Shown piece by piece: positions 47,992 through 58,657 of a stretch of 64,000 bases of DNA. The notes under the pieces were generated by a model, which saw only the letters and a list, made by a program, of their open reading frames with translations, was not told where the DNA came from and did not search any database. The stretch covers positions 278,920 through 342,919 of the forward strand of contig NC_018308.1 in assembly GCF_000234665.1 (NCBI RefSeq), in the 5' to 3' direction. This stretch comes from Leishmania mexicana MHOM/GT/2001/U1103 (Eukaryota; Euglenozoa; Kinetoplastea; Trypanosomatida; Trypanosomatidae). Numbering within the stretch: position 1 is the first letter of the stretch; every line of letters begins with the position of its first letter. A program made the position numbers and the translations under genes.

Positions 47992-50687
47992 CTTTGATGG
48001 CGGCGCTTCGCAGAGACGGGGGAGGGGGGAGGGCACGGGGGTGATGAAGAGGCGTGGCAACGACAGGCAGTCGAGCAGCTCCGCTCGTGGGACGTCCTCA
48101 CCGACGCAGAGAGGGAGTGGGAGGGGGAGGGAGGCGAACTGAGTGGCGTCGAAACAATGAAGAAGGGGAAAATAAACAATGCTGAGGAAGGGAGGGGACG
48201 GGGCGGAGCCGTGAGTGGGTGGCGGTGACAGTGCTGGCGATCTCTGACCGCCCTCTTCCGCAGGAACACGAGGCTGCCGACCGCGAACACTCACGCCCAC
48301 ACACACACACAAAGTACAGACACGGCAAAGGCATGCGCCTATATACACGTGCACGCACACGCCTACGTGTGTGCGTGCGCGCCTGTGATGGACGAGAGCA
48401 CTCCCAAGAGCCTTCCCCGTTGAGGGACAGCAGCGGTGTGGGGTGTGGGGGTGGGTGGGCCGACGACAGGTGGCAGTGATGACAGGGTGCGCCTTCCCTC
48501 CCTCCCTTTTTTTTGCTCACGAGGTGCGCGTCTGGCTGGCTGGCTGTCTGTGTGCGTGTATGTGCACACGCACAGGAGGCGGTGTGCTGGTGGGTGGGTT
48601 GGTGGGTTGGGGGGGGGGAGAGGGCGGCAGGAGTGCGGGTGGGCTGGGGGGGGGGGAGGAGTGCGGGTTATCTGTACGCGCGCGTGATTCGGTTGCGTAG
48701 CGCTGAGGCAACCATAGACACAGGTGCACCGACAAGCCATGCAGCCACACAACCACGCCCGAGGGAGACGCGGCCGCCAGGTACAAAGAAGGGGCGGGGA
48801 AGGGACGAGGGAGTTCGGTAGCAGTGCAGCAGAGTTTCTCGTGTGCCGTTGCGTGGGCCTTCCCTTCGCCAGTGAGGCAGGGCTAGGCAAGGGTGGCACG
48901 GCCAGAGAGAGAGGGAGGACCTAGATCACGGGGAGAGTGCGCGCAGACATCGGCGCATGTGCCTCACTCCGAGCGTGGACGTGCGGGTCGAAGGACCATG
49001 ACCGCTGTGCTGTACTTCTCTGGGAGGATGTGCACACCCGCGCACGTGAACGACCACGACACCGAATATACAAAGTACGCCAGCAAGGCGAAGCGAAAGA
49101 ATAAAGGGGAGTGCGTGCGTGTACGAGCGGGACGCGTTGGCGCCGGTCGTTGTGGGGGAGGGGCGGGCGGCTGACAGTACGCGCCTCTGCTCTATCTGCC
49201 GGTTGATGTGTGTGTGCGTGTCTGATGTGCGCGCCGATCGCTCTCGCACACAGACCTCGTGTGCGAAGAACGAGGTGGGTGGGGTGGGGGAGGGGGTAGG
49301 GGAGGCAACGTGGGGCGATGGGATAGCCGTGGTGGCGACTCTACACGACTTTTTCCATCCTTGACCTTCACCACGCCCATGCGCAACAAACCCTCCTCGC
49401 TGCAAGGACGCAAGTTGGGGTGGAAGTGTGGGTGATGGTGGTGGGGGAGGGGGCAGAGGAGCCGTGCTTGGGCGGCAGCGTTGCTTCGGCGACGGGCCGT
49501 CACGTAGTCCAGCTTCCCTTTTTCCCGTCGTTCACTTTCGCGTTGCGCCCCCGCTCCACCGAGGTGCCAGGCAGCCAAGCGGCAGCGTCAACCGTAGCAG
49601 GGGTGGAGGGAGGGGGAGGGGGTGCGCCTCACGGACGCTGCATCCCTTGCCGATTAGAAGACCCAGAGTGAGAGGCGGCTCTCTGTGCCAGTGCGTGCGT
49701 ACGTCAGTTGTGTGTGTGTGTGGGTGTGGGGGAGGAGGGGGGAAAGGCTAAGGAACAGAGATGGCGCTGCGCGGGGGGCGGGTGGGGGTGGGGAGGAGTA
49801 AGAGCAGCGAGTGCACGTCCTCTGTTGGGCTGCTGCCCCCCCCGACTTCGCGTGTCCCATTCTCCACAACGTGCACAGCAGTGCAGTTGTGCACGACACG
49901 ACACACATGTATGGGACGCGTTGGCACCGCCGTCCCGCCATGATTTGTTTTCGGCTTGTCTGCATGCGCATGGGGCTACGTCACCTCCTCTACCGTGCCC
50001 TCTGTGCGCAGCGTGCAAGCCGCAGCCAATACATTTGCGCCCATTCCGTGTTGATTAGCCAACGAACTCGTGCCTATACCCATTCTTTGACGTCCCTAGT
50101 CGTGCCTGCGCGCTCTTGCCGCTGTCATGCCCTCCGCAAGTGTTGCGAAGACGGTGATGACGGGTGGTGGTGAGGGTGGGGAGGAGTTGGGAGGGGGCAT
50201 ACCCAGGCAGATAGACGGAGAGGACAGGGGACTGTACAGACGATCCGGCATGCGACGACGAGGTACAGGTAAGTCGACACGCTGCAATAGACATGTGCAC
50301 ATGTGCGTGCTGTGAGCACGTGAAGGGTGACACCACACAGGACAGAAAACTCCAGGGTTTGATCGAAGGGGCGACCGCATGCAGACAGAGGAGGAGAGGG
50401 GACGACGACTATCGGCCACGTGTGCTCTGTTGCCCTCCAGGCCATGGGGTGGCTTGCGCGTACCTGCGTAGGAGCGTGCGTGCGCATGCCGACGGTGGAG
50501 AGCGTTCGATTTGGGGAGGACAAGGGCAAGCTAGCCGAAAGAAATGCCCCTGCGGAACCGGGTGACCTCCATGGCACGTGCTCACAGACCCACATGAGCA
50601 TGCTCGCAGACAGCGCTCCATCGACTCTCCACCCGTCCACTCGCTCGCGAAGACCCACGATCGCTCTCCTCCCCCAAATGCCGTGGC
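47992..50687. other. Intergenic, 2.7 kb, the longest in the window
   Basis: It holds CA tracts (48298-48312), GGT/G-rich runs (48586-48622, 48640-48660), a TG tract (49709-49722) and many purine runs. The part from about 49850 to 50650 is more complex in sequence, yet I find no convincing coding frame. It probably holds the long 3' UTR of the 254-aa Elongin-C-like gene. Confidence 0.5.
48006..48036 (-). promoter_or_regulatory. Likely spliced-leader acceptor of the 1268-aa gene
   Basis: On the minus strand a run of C/T is followed by GTCTCTGCGAAG, with the AG at 48007-48006. It gives a very short leader before the ATG at 47991. Confidence 0.6.
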
Positions 50688-51452
50688 CTAGCAGTTTAGG
50701 AAGTCAGCCCCCAGTAACACCTGCATCGCCACAAGCTGGTCCCGCTCTGAGGTGCGGTCCAGGTCGCCAAAGACGTTAGCTTCGTACAGGTAGTGCGGAT
50801 GACTCGCTAGCGTGATCTTCACCACGAGAAACTCGGCAACACGCATCAACGTGCTGGACTCGAGTGAGCGGATTGGCACGTTAAGAAGCGGCGGCACACA
50901 TGACGACGGCGTGGCAGGCGGCGACGTCGACAAGAGTGACGGTGGCGGCGACGTCGACAAGAACGGCGGTGGCGGTACACACTCCACGTTGCTGGGGAAT
51001 ACAGCGGCGTAGCTCCGATAGATGGCACCATTGGCCTGGTGGCTGGCCCCGGCCTCTTCGATGTCATCCTCGTCCTCAATGATGGGAATCGGATCGTCCA
51101 CCTTTACCTCAGCACTGGCGTGCGCCTTGTTGGCGACACTGCTGCTGCTGCTGCTGCTGTTGGGCCTTGCAATGCGGAGCTCTCCTTGATGCGCATCACT
51201 TTCTACCGAAGGGTACTGCTCCTGTTGCTCATGCGGTGGCTGGCCCGCGGGCGAGTTGCTCTGATGCAGCTGCATCACGTACAGACCTTGAAGGATGCCA
51301 TGGAGGACACGCGACCCCGCCGCGGCGGCCACAGGGAGAATAACACGCTTGCCGTCGTGGCTGCGCAGCGAGATGTAGCTAAGCGGCTTGACGGCCGCCG
51401 TCGAGGCAGCGACAGCAGCGGCGGCAAGCGTGCTGGCGCGCGAGTTGGCCAT
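50688..51452 (-). CDS. Elongin C/Skp1-like BTB protein with a 129-aa insert
   Basis: In this 254-aa protein two separated parts together match Elongin C, the Skp1/BTB-fold adaptor of cullin-type ubiquitin ligases. Residues 24-57 (YISLRSHDGKRVILPV, then VLHGILQG) correspond to the first strands and helix of Elongin C. Residues 187-254 (LLNVPIRSLESSTLMRVAEF, ending AMQVLLGADFLNC) correspond to the second half, whose usual end is ALELLMAANFLDC. Between them is a Ser-, Pro- and acid-rich insert of about 129 residues. Canonical Elongin C is about 112 aa. The ATG at 51452 is the first in frame. The next gene upstream has the same split architecture. Cullin or SOCS-box-type binding is inference; a divergent Skp1 is an alternative. 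Confidence 0.85.
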   Translation of the reverse strand: MANSRASTLAAAAVAASTAAVKPLSYISLRSHDGKRVILPVAAAAGSRVLHGILQGLYVMQLHQSNSPAGQPPHEQQEQYPSVESDAHQGELRIARPNSSSSSSSVANKAHASAEVKVDDPIPIIEDEDDIEEAGASHQANGAIYRSYAAVFPSNVECVPPPPFLSTSPPPSLLSTSPPATPSSCVPPLLNVPIRSLESSTLMRVAEFLVVKITLASHPHYLYEANVFGDLDRTSERDQLVAMQVLLGADFLNC

Positions 51453-52747
51453 CGGTGCCGTAAGCAGAGCGGTATCAGGGAAGGCGAGGAGGGGATAGCG
51501 ACGAAGACAATGGGATCAGGATCGAGCACCTGCACTCTGTGTGCGCGCGTGTGTGAGCTGCGCGATGGCACGGAGGGAGGTCGAGAGACAGAAGGGAGGG
51601 GGGTGGGTGAGTTGGCGCTGCGACACACGCGCGCGTTGCCGCAGTGAGAGAAAGGGAGATCGGGGCATCGTGCACGGTGGCTACAAGTAGTGCGTGCCAC
51701 GACAACTTGCTGGCGTGGGTGACGACCGTCGTCATACAGGGAGAGGAGGAAAGCGCAGCGGTGCCCTGCTCCCATCACCGATGCAGCGTACAAGAGCACT
51801 CGCCGATGTCCGTGTGCGCGTGTGTGCGGCGCTCTCCGCGCGGTTCCCCCGACAGGGAGGAGGAGGAGGGAGACTCTTCGTCTTCGCCGCCGCCGCTGCT
51901 GCTGGTGGGCACCTTTTCTTTTCGCTTCGCCTCTTGAACACGCAGACAGACACATCGAATCGCCGGCGCGCACGGACGCGAGACTGCGACATCGCCGCCC
52001 GTCTGACGTCCGTGCGCGCCTCGACTACACAAACTCTTTATCCACTCCAAACGGACGGTGCCCATTGTGCGCGTGAACACGCACGCGCACGCAGGACAGG
52101 CTGCGACAAGAGGGCCACGGTAACATGGACAAGATAACAGGGGGTTACACACACGCACACGCAGATAGAGGTACATGTGGGTCTACGCAGCTCTCATCCA
52201 TCGAGCCGCCGCCCCCCAGCACCGTACCAACACAACCAGAGAAAGGGAGGAAGGATGCTGTCGGGGGAGGGGGGAGGGAGACCACACACGCACTGACACA
52301 CACACACACACACACGCGGAAGCACAGATGTGCACACGGCGGCGGCGCCCATGAGAGGGGGGGGGGCGGCAGAGAAGGAAAGGGAAGGGCAGTAGAACGA
52401 AGGAGAGAGACGACCGTCGCCACGCCACGGGAGCAACACACACACACGCACACACACACACACACAGCGGTAAGAGGAGATCTTGAGGGCATCGTACCAG
52501 AGAACGCGTCGAGGCCCACGTGAGGGCGGAGGGATAGAGCGATTGTGGGAGGTATGATCGGCGAAGAGCCGCACTGCAGCACCCCACCGGGCGCATGTGT
52601 GTCGGTGTGTGGCACTTGTGCTTGCGGCAGCGGTGTGTGTCTGTGTGTGGGAGGGAGAGAGAGGCGTCGCGCAGGACACATGCGGCCACACGTCCACATG
52701 CCCCCTCCCCTCCCAACACACACACACACATACACGCCTGCCGTACG
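51453..52747. other. Spacer between the two Elongin-C-like genes
   Basis: It holds purine runs (51475-51512, 51558-51612; pyrimidine tracts on the transcribed strand), and CA tracts at 52299-52317, 52437-52466 and 52718-52732. No gene is visible. Confidence 0.6.
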
Positions 52748-54538
52748 TTACACTTGGAGGAACACTGCAGCCTCCATCAGCCGTGCTGCGCGGTTCATCA
52801 ACGCGGCTCGCTGCTCAGGCGGCAGCAGCCGTACGTTTTGGGGGTTGCCCAAGACATGGGTGCCGAGGTGCAGGTCCGTCGCCTCATCCGGCTGCAGTGA
52901 GCTGCGGACGACCATAAAGGTCGCCAGATCAACGAGGTCCTCGCTCTGCAGCTGCGGGAGCGGGTAGTTCGGCATGTTATCGACGCAGTTGCTGGCGAAG
53001 CAGGTGTACCGCGATCCGTCCTGCGCCACTTGGCGGTTTGCCATCCGTGTCACCTCCGCGTTCGGCGCTGCCCCGCCGGCCTGCCCAGTGTTCGTGTCCT
53101 CCGTTGTCATCCACAGCTCTTCTTCCTCTTCTTCCTCCCGACTGCTCGGCGTCGGCGAGTTGTTGTCGTCGGAGCTGTGACCCTCCTCCAGCCCCATCAG
53201 CACCGCCGCCTTCTCCGGGGGCGGGACGGAGTCGATCGCAGTCGCCGAAGCCGTGCCAGGCAGCATAGCCGCCGGCGCGACGGTCGTCGTCGTTACGGAG
53301 CGTTCAGACGGCTCGGCGCCCGCCGCGGCGGTGGTTCTGCAGGCGGATGTGCAGACTTCGTCTCCCTTTGCCTCATGGGCCAGAAAGATGCTGACGTGCG
53401 CGCGCGATTTGCCTGCGCCGCTTCCGCCCGAAACCTGCGGCGCGGCCCTCGGCTCCCTCGGCAGCGTCACGGGGGCCAAGCAGCGCGGTACCGTGGCGGA
53501 CTGTCCTCGCAGCGACTCCAGCTCTTCGGCGTCGTCTACCTGTGTGTCTGTCACCGGAGCGTCGCTCGGGAGTTCGTCGTGAGGCACCAACGTCCTCAGC
53601 TGGATGTTCGCGTCGCTGAGGTGCTGCATCACGTACGCGGCGTACGTGCGCGAGGCCGCTGTCTTCACGCGAGTTCCCCACTGGCTGCGAATACCGCCGC
53701 GAAGCGCCTGAGGCGACCGACCAGCGTCCCGGCTTTTGACCGCCTCTGCCCTCCTCGTACCAGAGTCCTTGCCAGCGTCACCGCCTTCTTCACTTAAAGA
53801 ACGCGCTGTGCGGTCCTCGGTGGCCATCGGATCCGACATGACGGAGGAGCTCAGTGAGTGCTCATCCGCGCCATCTGGAGAAGCTGAGCGCGCATGGGAG
53901 TGCTGCTCCAAGCTGTCGTCGTCATCCGCAGCTGTTTCGTGGGCCTGCTGCGGCTGCGGCTGCGGCGGCAGCTCTGCCAGCGACGAGCTGCGCGATGATT
54001 GCAGCACCGCTCCCGACTCCTCCCACCGACGACTGTCGTCTTGCCCGAGAGCGCTCACGTTGCAGTGACGGTGGCAGCCGTCACTGCTGCTCGTCACGGC
54101 GGATTCGCCCATCATGGCGGACTCGCACCCTGGCAAGCACAGCAGTCCCTGCAGCGTGTTGGCGATGAAGGTGGACTCGAACCCTGCGACCATTGGCATG
54201 ATGACCCACTTTCGACCTTTGAAGTTGGAGTCCTTCCACCCGACATTGTGGAGCGCGATGTACGGGATGGCCATGGGTGGCACGCAACTGCTGCTCGTCG
54301 CGCTCGCGGCGTGGAGGTGAGGCTCGCCGCAGTGCGGACGTCGCAGGCTAGCGGTTGACGCCGTGCGCGCATCTTGAATCGTGATCGTCGCCGGCGGCGT
54401 GGGCTCCTCAGCCATCATCAGTGCGGGGTCGCGGCGGTAGTTGAACCCGGACAGAGATGGTTGAGGAAGCGGTGCTACCCCGTCCCGCATCGTCCGCGGC
54501 GATGGCGAGCTCCACTGCTCCTGCGGCGGTTGCTCCAT
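52748..54538 (-). CDS. Elongin C/Skp1-like BTB protein with a ~380-aa insert
   Basis: In this 596-aa protein residues about 89-137 (MAIPYIALHNVGWKDSNFKG, then a strand RKWVIMPMVAG, then FIANTLQGLL) match the first half of an Elongin-C/Skp1 fold. Residues about 521-596 (YPLPQLQSEDLVDLATFMVV, ending RAARLMEAAVFLQV) match the second half. A Ser/Glu/Asp/Ala-rich, probably disordered insert of about 380 residues sits at the same point as in the neighbouring 254-aa protein. The first 88 residues are also low-complexity. The two genes look like diverged tandem paralogues. The ATG at 54538 is the first ATG in the frame; upstream codons include a GTG start and run through T-rich sequence (about 54765-54815) that is probably the splice tract. 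The ligase-adaptor role is inference. Confidence 0.78.
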   Translation of the reverse strand: MEQPPQEQWSSPSPRTMRDGVAPLPQPSLSGFNYRRDPALMMAEEPTPPATITIQDARTASTASLRRPHCGEPHLHAASATSSSCVPPMAIPYIALHNVGWKDSNFKGRKWVIMPMVAGFESTFIANTLQGLLCLPGCESAMMGESAVTSSSDGCHRHCNVSALGQDDSRRWEESGAVLQSSRSSSLAELPPQPQPQQAHETAADDDDSLEQHSHARSASPDGADEHSLSSSVMSDPMATEDRTARSLSEEGGDAGKDSGTRRAEAVKSRDAGRSPQALRGGIRSQWGTRVKTAASRTYAAYVMQHLSDANIQLRTLVPHDELPSDAPVTDTQVDDAEELESLRGQSATVPRCLAPVTLPREPRAAPQVSGGSGAGKSRAHVSIFLAHEAKGDEVCTSACRTTAAAGAEPSERSVTTTTVAPAAMLPGTASATAIDSVPPPEKAAVLMGLEEGHSSDDNNSPTPSSREEEEEEELWMTTEDTNTGQAGGAAPNAEVTRMANRQVAQDGSRYTCFASNCVDNMPNYPLPQLQSEDLVDLATFMVVRSSLQPDEATDLHLGTHVLGNPQNVRLLPPEQRAALMNRAARLMEAAVFLQV

Positions 54539-57093
54539 TCCGTCGTTGGCTTGGGGTGGGGGCTCTCTCGCTCTGGTCGAGCTGTTCTGACTCGCGTTAC
54601 CACCGCAGGTCGTCAGCGCGGAGACAGCGTGGTAGAGGCGAGGACGTGCGGATGCCGGAGAAGTGGCTCCGTTGATGTTGGTGGCGTGGTAGTGGCAAGG
54701 ATGGCGTGCGTGCAGGTCGAGTGAGTGCAACGCGAGGCGCCGCCAGAAAATAGGACGTGGTACACAAAAAAACACGAAAGAAAAGCGAAACGACGGCGAA
54801 GAAGCACGAGGGAGGGAGGGGGGGGGGACGGCGAGCAGGTCAGCCACACCGCACACACACACACACACAGAGTTGCCCGCACGGTCTGCACGCCACAGCT
54901 AGAGACGCGCACGATCACGACGAGTGCGAGAGAGCGAGGCACGTGCGTGGGTGTCGGCGAGTGGTGGTGGGGGGGGGAGGAGGAGGAGGCGCGCGGATGT
55001 GGCGAAGAAGTAGCAACGACAAGAACGAAGAGCAGAAGGCGCGCACGCACCGGTTCTCCAACCCTTTACAATTTCGGGTCTGGCGTGGTTGCGATGTGCG
55101 CTGCGGGGGCCGTCGTCGTGCTGGCGCTGACGAACACGGACCCGAGACACACACACACACACACACGCACAAGGAGAGAGCGGGAGGGGGGGGCGGAGGA
55201 GGAGGAGTGGCGGCAGCGGCGGCGGTGTGCGTGCCTGCCTGCCTGCGTGCGTGTGTGTGTGTGTGTGTGTGTGTGCGTGTCCTGGCAGCAAATTTGCAAG
55301 AGATAAGGCGAAGCTACCAGAGCACGATGAAGGTACGAGGCGGAGAGGGGGCGCGGGTGGTGGTAGCCGGTGGTGCTGTGTTTTTCGTGTTGGGCTTCTT
55401 CGGATGCGTGTGTCTGCGTGTATGCTGCTCATGTAGCGCGCCTCCCTCTTCGCTGGCTGGCGTGCGGAGACCGTGACACGTGGGCGTGATTCCCCTCCCT
55501 CCTCCCACGGTACACGTTGCACGCGTGGTGCAAGGGTAGGCGACTGTGCACGAGAGTGGGGTCGAAGAGGAGGAGGGGGGAGGCCGTAGGGCTGTCTCTG
55601 TGTGTGTCGTGCGACGGCAGCGCGACCGGGAAACAGCTATGGGACGGACGTCTAAGGAGCCACACCTCCGCGGGCCGCCAAACTACAGACAGAATGAGGC
55701 CCCGCCCCCGCCCGCCACCACGCACGCACACGCTGGCAGGTCCGACACCAACCAACTCCAGGGCGCACACGACACTCGCGCCCTCACGCACGGCGATGAT
55801 GATGGGAGTCGGGTTAGAGAGACGGCAAGGGTGATCGGCAGAACACAAAGGACGACCAACGGTCGGTGCTCCAGCCACAGAACAGCGGGAGCACGCTCAG
55901 CAGAGACAAGGCAGAGCAGCCGACCCGGAGATCTTGGGAGAGTACGTGGACGATGGGATGGCGAGGGGGAGGGGGAGGGAGACAGGAGTAGTTCTTGAGC
56001 AGGGGTCTCTCTCTGCGGCGGCGGCGGTTGCCGTTGTTGAAGGGGGCGATGACGACGTGGAGGCCGAGAACGATGCGCGAGATATTGCTGACGTGTGCGT
56101 GAGGTGTGTGTGTGTGTGTTTTGGGTGCGCGATAGCATACGGCAGTGATGATGATGAAGGAGGGGAGGGGAGGGGAGGCGGCGTCGCATCGAGATGATGT
56201 CGGATCGCATGCGGTGCGTGTGTGTGTGCACGCGTGCAACCATCATGGGAAAGGTAAAGGGATCGAGAGAGGGTGGAGGGAGACAGTGAGGGTGATGAGA
56301 TGGTAGGCGTGGCGTGAGTCGTGGAGAAGGGATGCCATCGCTGTGATGTCTTGTGGACCACGGTTGCGCACGTCTAGCGGCGCGCTTTCATGGGACGCTC
56401 TGCCTTTTCTCTCCTTGACCATGCACACGCGCGTTAGCGTGTGTGTGTGTGTGTCCGTCTGTGGTGTTGCGAGAGCGCCCCAGCATCATTTGTTGGGCAC
56501 CTTGCCACGTGATCGCCTCCCCTTCTCGAGGGCGAAGGCACCGCTACGCATCCAGGGATGGCGATACGGTCGGACGTGGCCGATTCCGGCATCTCTCCTT
56601 CCCTTTTTCTCTCCCTTCTTCGATCACGCACGCCCGCACGCACAAGACAACAGCGAGGCAAAAGACGAAAACGCGTCGAGAACAGAGCGAAGCGCATGTC
56701 GCCAGAGAAGGGAGCAGCACAAGACCGAACCCTCACACACGGCGACGGCCACTGCGACAACGACGACGCGAGTGAGGAGGAGGAAGGGGGGGGGGGCAGC
56801 GTAACGGCCGCCGACACCGGCAAGAGAGCATGCCTCATGCAGAGATACCCGCCATACACACGCGCAAGTTGCTACACACACTTTCGCTCTCTCTACATTG
56901 ATACAACTTCCGCTGCCTTCCCGAAAGGCGCTACACGGCTGCCAAGCCAACCACAGTACGGCGGTGAGCCGCCCAAGCGACGCACACACACACACGAAAA
57001 CATTCCCCGACATGATGATAAGGGGACTCGACACCGTGGCGTGCTGGCATCCATCTTCGCTGCATGTCAGTCTTTTTTTCAGCTGAGCGCCGC
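54539..57093. other. Intergenic, 2.6 kb
   Basis: It holds CA tracts (54851-54869, 55149-55167), a long TG tract (55248-55280), purine runs (55960-55985, 56157-56178) and a TG tract (56438-56454). I find no convincing coding frame. Confidence 0.55.
55248..55280. repeat. (TG)n microsatellite
   Basis: About 16 TG units with one interruption, preceded by CTGC/GCCT units. Confidence 0.85.
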
Positions 57094-57540
57094 TCACCTG
57101 TCGGCAGACGCTACCTTCGCCCTGCGTGGGATGTACATGTCGGGGTCCTTGAAGACCGTCGGGTTCATGATATCCACCCCGCCTTCGGCGGCCACCTTCT
57201 TGCGCACTGTCGCCACCGCCTCCAGCAGCGGCGGGTGCCCCATCTTTTCATCATAGTCACGCAGCCACTTGCGGAGCTCGGCCTCGTGGCGGATGGACGT
57301 CATCGTTTCGCGCATCACCCACGTTGACTGCTTGTGACGCACGACGCACTCTCGCATGTCTAGCATGCGGCTGCGGCAGTCGTACAGCACATCCAGCTCT
57401 TGGCTCTCCCGCATGCATGTCATGAGCCGATTCCAGAAGCGGTGACAGTTGCTCTCGTTTCGGTAGTTGCCGCTCATGCCGGTGATGCCTGGCGTCATCA
57501 TCTCGTCACCGCCACTCTCGCGAGCGCCATAGAGGGACAT
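57094..57540 (-). CDS. Twin-CX9C (CHCH-type) mitochondrial protein
   Basis: This 148-aa protein has two CX9C motifs, C32-C42 (NCHRFWNRLMTC) and C55-C65 (DCRSRMLDMREC), 12 residues apart. This helical-hairpin pattern marks intermembrane-space proteins oxidised by the Mia40/Erv1 route and peripheral subunits of complexes I and IV. There is no presequence, as usual for this class. The C-terminal half is charged and helical (HEAELRKWLRDYDEKM) and ends with a basic PRRAKVASADR. It might be a complex I subunit of the NDUFS5/NDUFA8 kind or a complex IV factor; I cannot decide. The ATG at 57540 is the first after a G-run (pyrimidine tract on minus, 57588-57605) and a nearby AG. Confidence 0.85.
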   Translation of the reverse strand: MSLYGARESGGDEMMTPGITGMSGNYRNESNCHRFWNRLMTCMRESQELDVLYDCRSRMLDMRECVVRHKQSTWVMRETMTSIRHEAELRKWLRDYDEKMGHPPLLEAVATVRKKVAAEGGVDIMNPTVFKDPDMYIPRRAKVASADR

Positions 57541-58189
57541 GATGCGCTGCTGTTCTGAAGCACGTGCCTGTGTGTGTCTGTGTGTGTGTGGGGGGGGGGG
57601 AGGGGTAATACCGCTGGGGGGAGGGGGACTGCTTCTACGACTGCTCTTGCTATGGCGCAGGAGGTGGAGGGGGGGGAGGAGGGCGATCAGGCGGCACAGA
57701 CACGCATGCACCCACGCGCACTGTCACTGCCAGCCGACAGAACGAGGGTTTGTCCGTGGCCAAAGGATGGCTGGGCCGACTTGGGGTGTGTGGGGGGGGG
57801 GCAGGGTTGCAGAGAACCACGTGTCTGATGACACTGCACGCCAATCGCCGCCGTTGTGGGACGTCGATGTTTGTGTTGTGTTCGGTTTCGCACGGAATAC
57901 GCGCGGCTACGCGAGGGAGAAGGCGATAGGCTTCAGACACAAAACAGAGGAGGACGGACGGACGGACGGACGAGGAAGAGGCGGAAGTGAACATGCGACA
58001 CACCGGCTCGGCGGTTTATCGTGAGGGCACCGGATGAGGTTTCATCGACACCCCCGTCCCCTCGCGCGTAGGTTGTGTGGATGTGTGGGGCGGCGGGGAG
58101 AGGGTGCGGATACCGACACAGAGGGGGGGAAGTGCCCCGTTGGTGCCGGCAGTACCCGGCGAGCAAGACGCCTACGGAAGGACATAGCG
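57541..58189. other. Intergenic between the CX9C gene and SIDER-like copy 2
   Basis: It holds a G run (57591-57602), purine-rich sequence and a GGAC tandem repeat (57953-57972). No gene is visible. Confidence 0.6.
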
Positions 58190-58657
58190 GTGTGGCGCGG
58201 TACGAGAGCAGTCACCGCACTACCGCAGATCCACGACTCCCGCCCCATCGCTCCACACCTTATTCTGTGCAACTCGTGCACCCGGATGACGGGTGGGGGG
58301 AGGGGGAGGGGTGCGCACCTCAGCGCGTGGTGCCTCAGCGTCCAGTGCACACCCACTCCCTGGGTGGAAGCCGAGCAGCCCCCTCTCCCATCCTCTTGCC
58401 AGTGCCGGGCCACATCGCGTGGTGGCAGGGCCAGAGCGGCCGGCGGCCGTGCACACGCTTGTACGATCCGTATGATGGGCGAAGTGCCAGCGTGACTGGA
58501 GCGTGTCTCCCCGCCCCGGGCCCTCACACGGCCTACGGCTGCTTGGCCCCACGCGGATAGGGGAAGGGAAGGGGGGAAGGGATGGACCTGTGGCAGGGCC
58601 GGGGGAGGGCGGCGTGGGCTGGAGACTCATCTTGGATGACCGAGAGATAGACGGACC
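58190..58657 (-). mobile_element. SIDER-like 468-bp interspersed element, copy 2
   Basis: This is the reverse complement of 36318-36785, of equal length and about 99% identity. It lies in the probable 3' UTR of the mitochondrial DnaJ gene, about 0.74 kb past its stop codon, in the sense orientation if copy 1 is called antisense. The flanks outside the block share nothing with those of copy 1. Confidence 0.65.

Noticed and set aside
50125..50658. A 177-aa minus-strand frame in the 2.7-kb spacer
   Set aside because: Its composition is irregular, it shows no domain, and competing frames of similar length overlap it; I could not support it as a gene.
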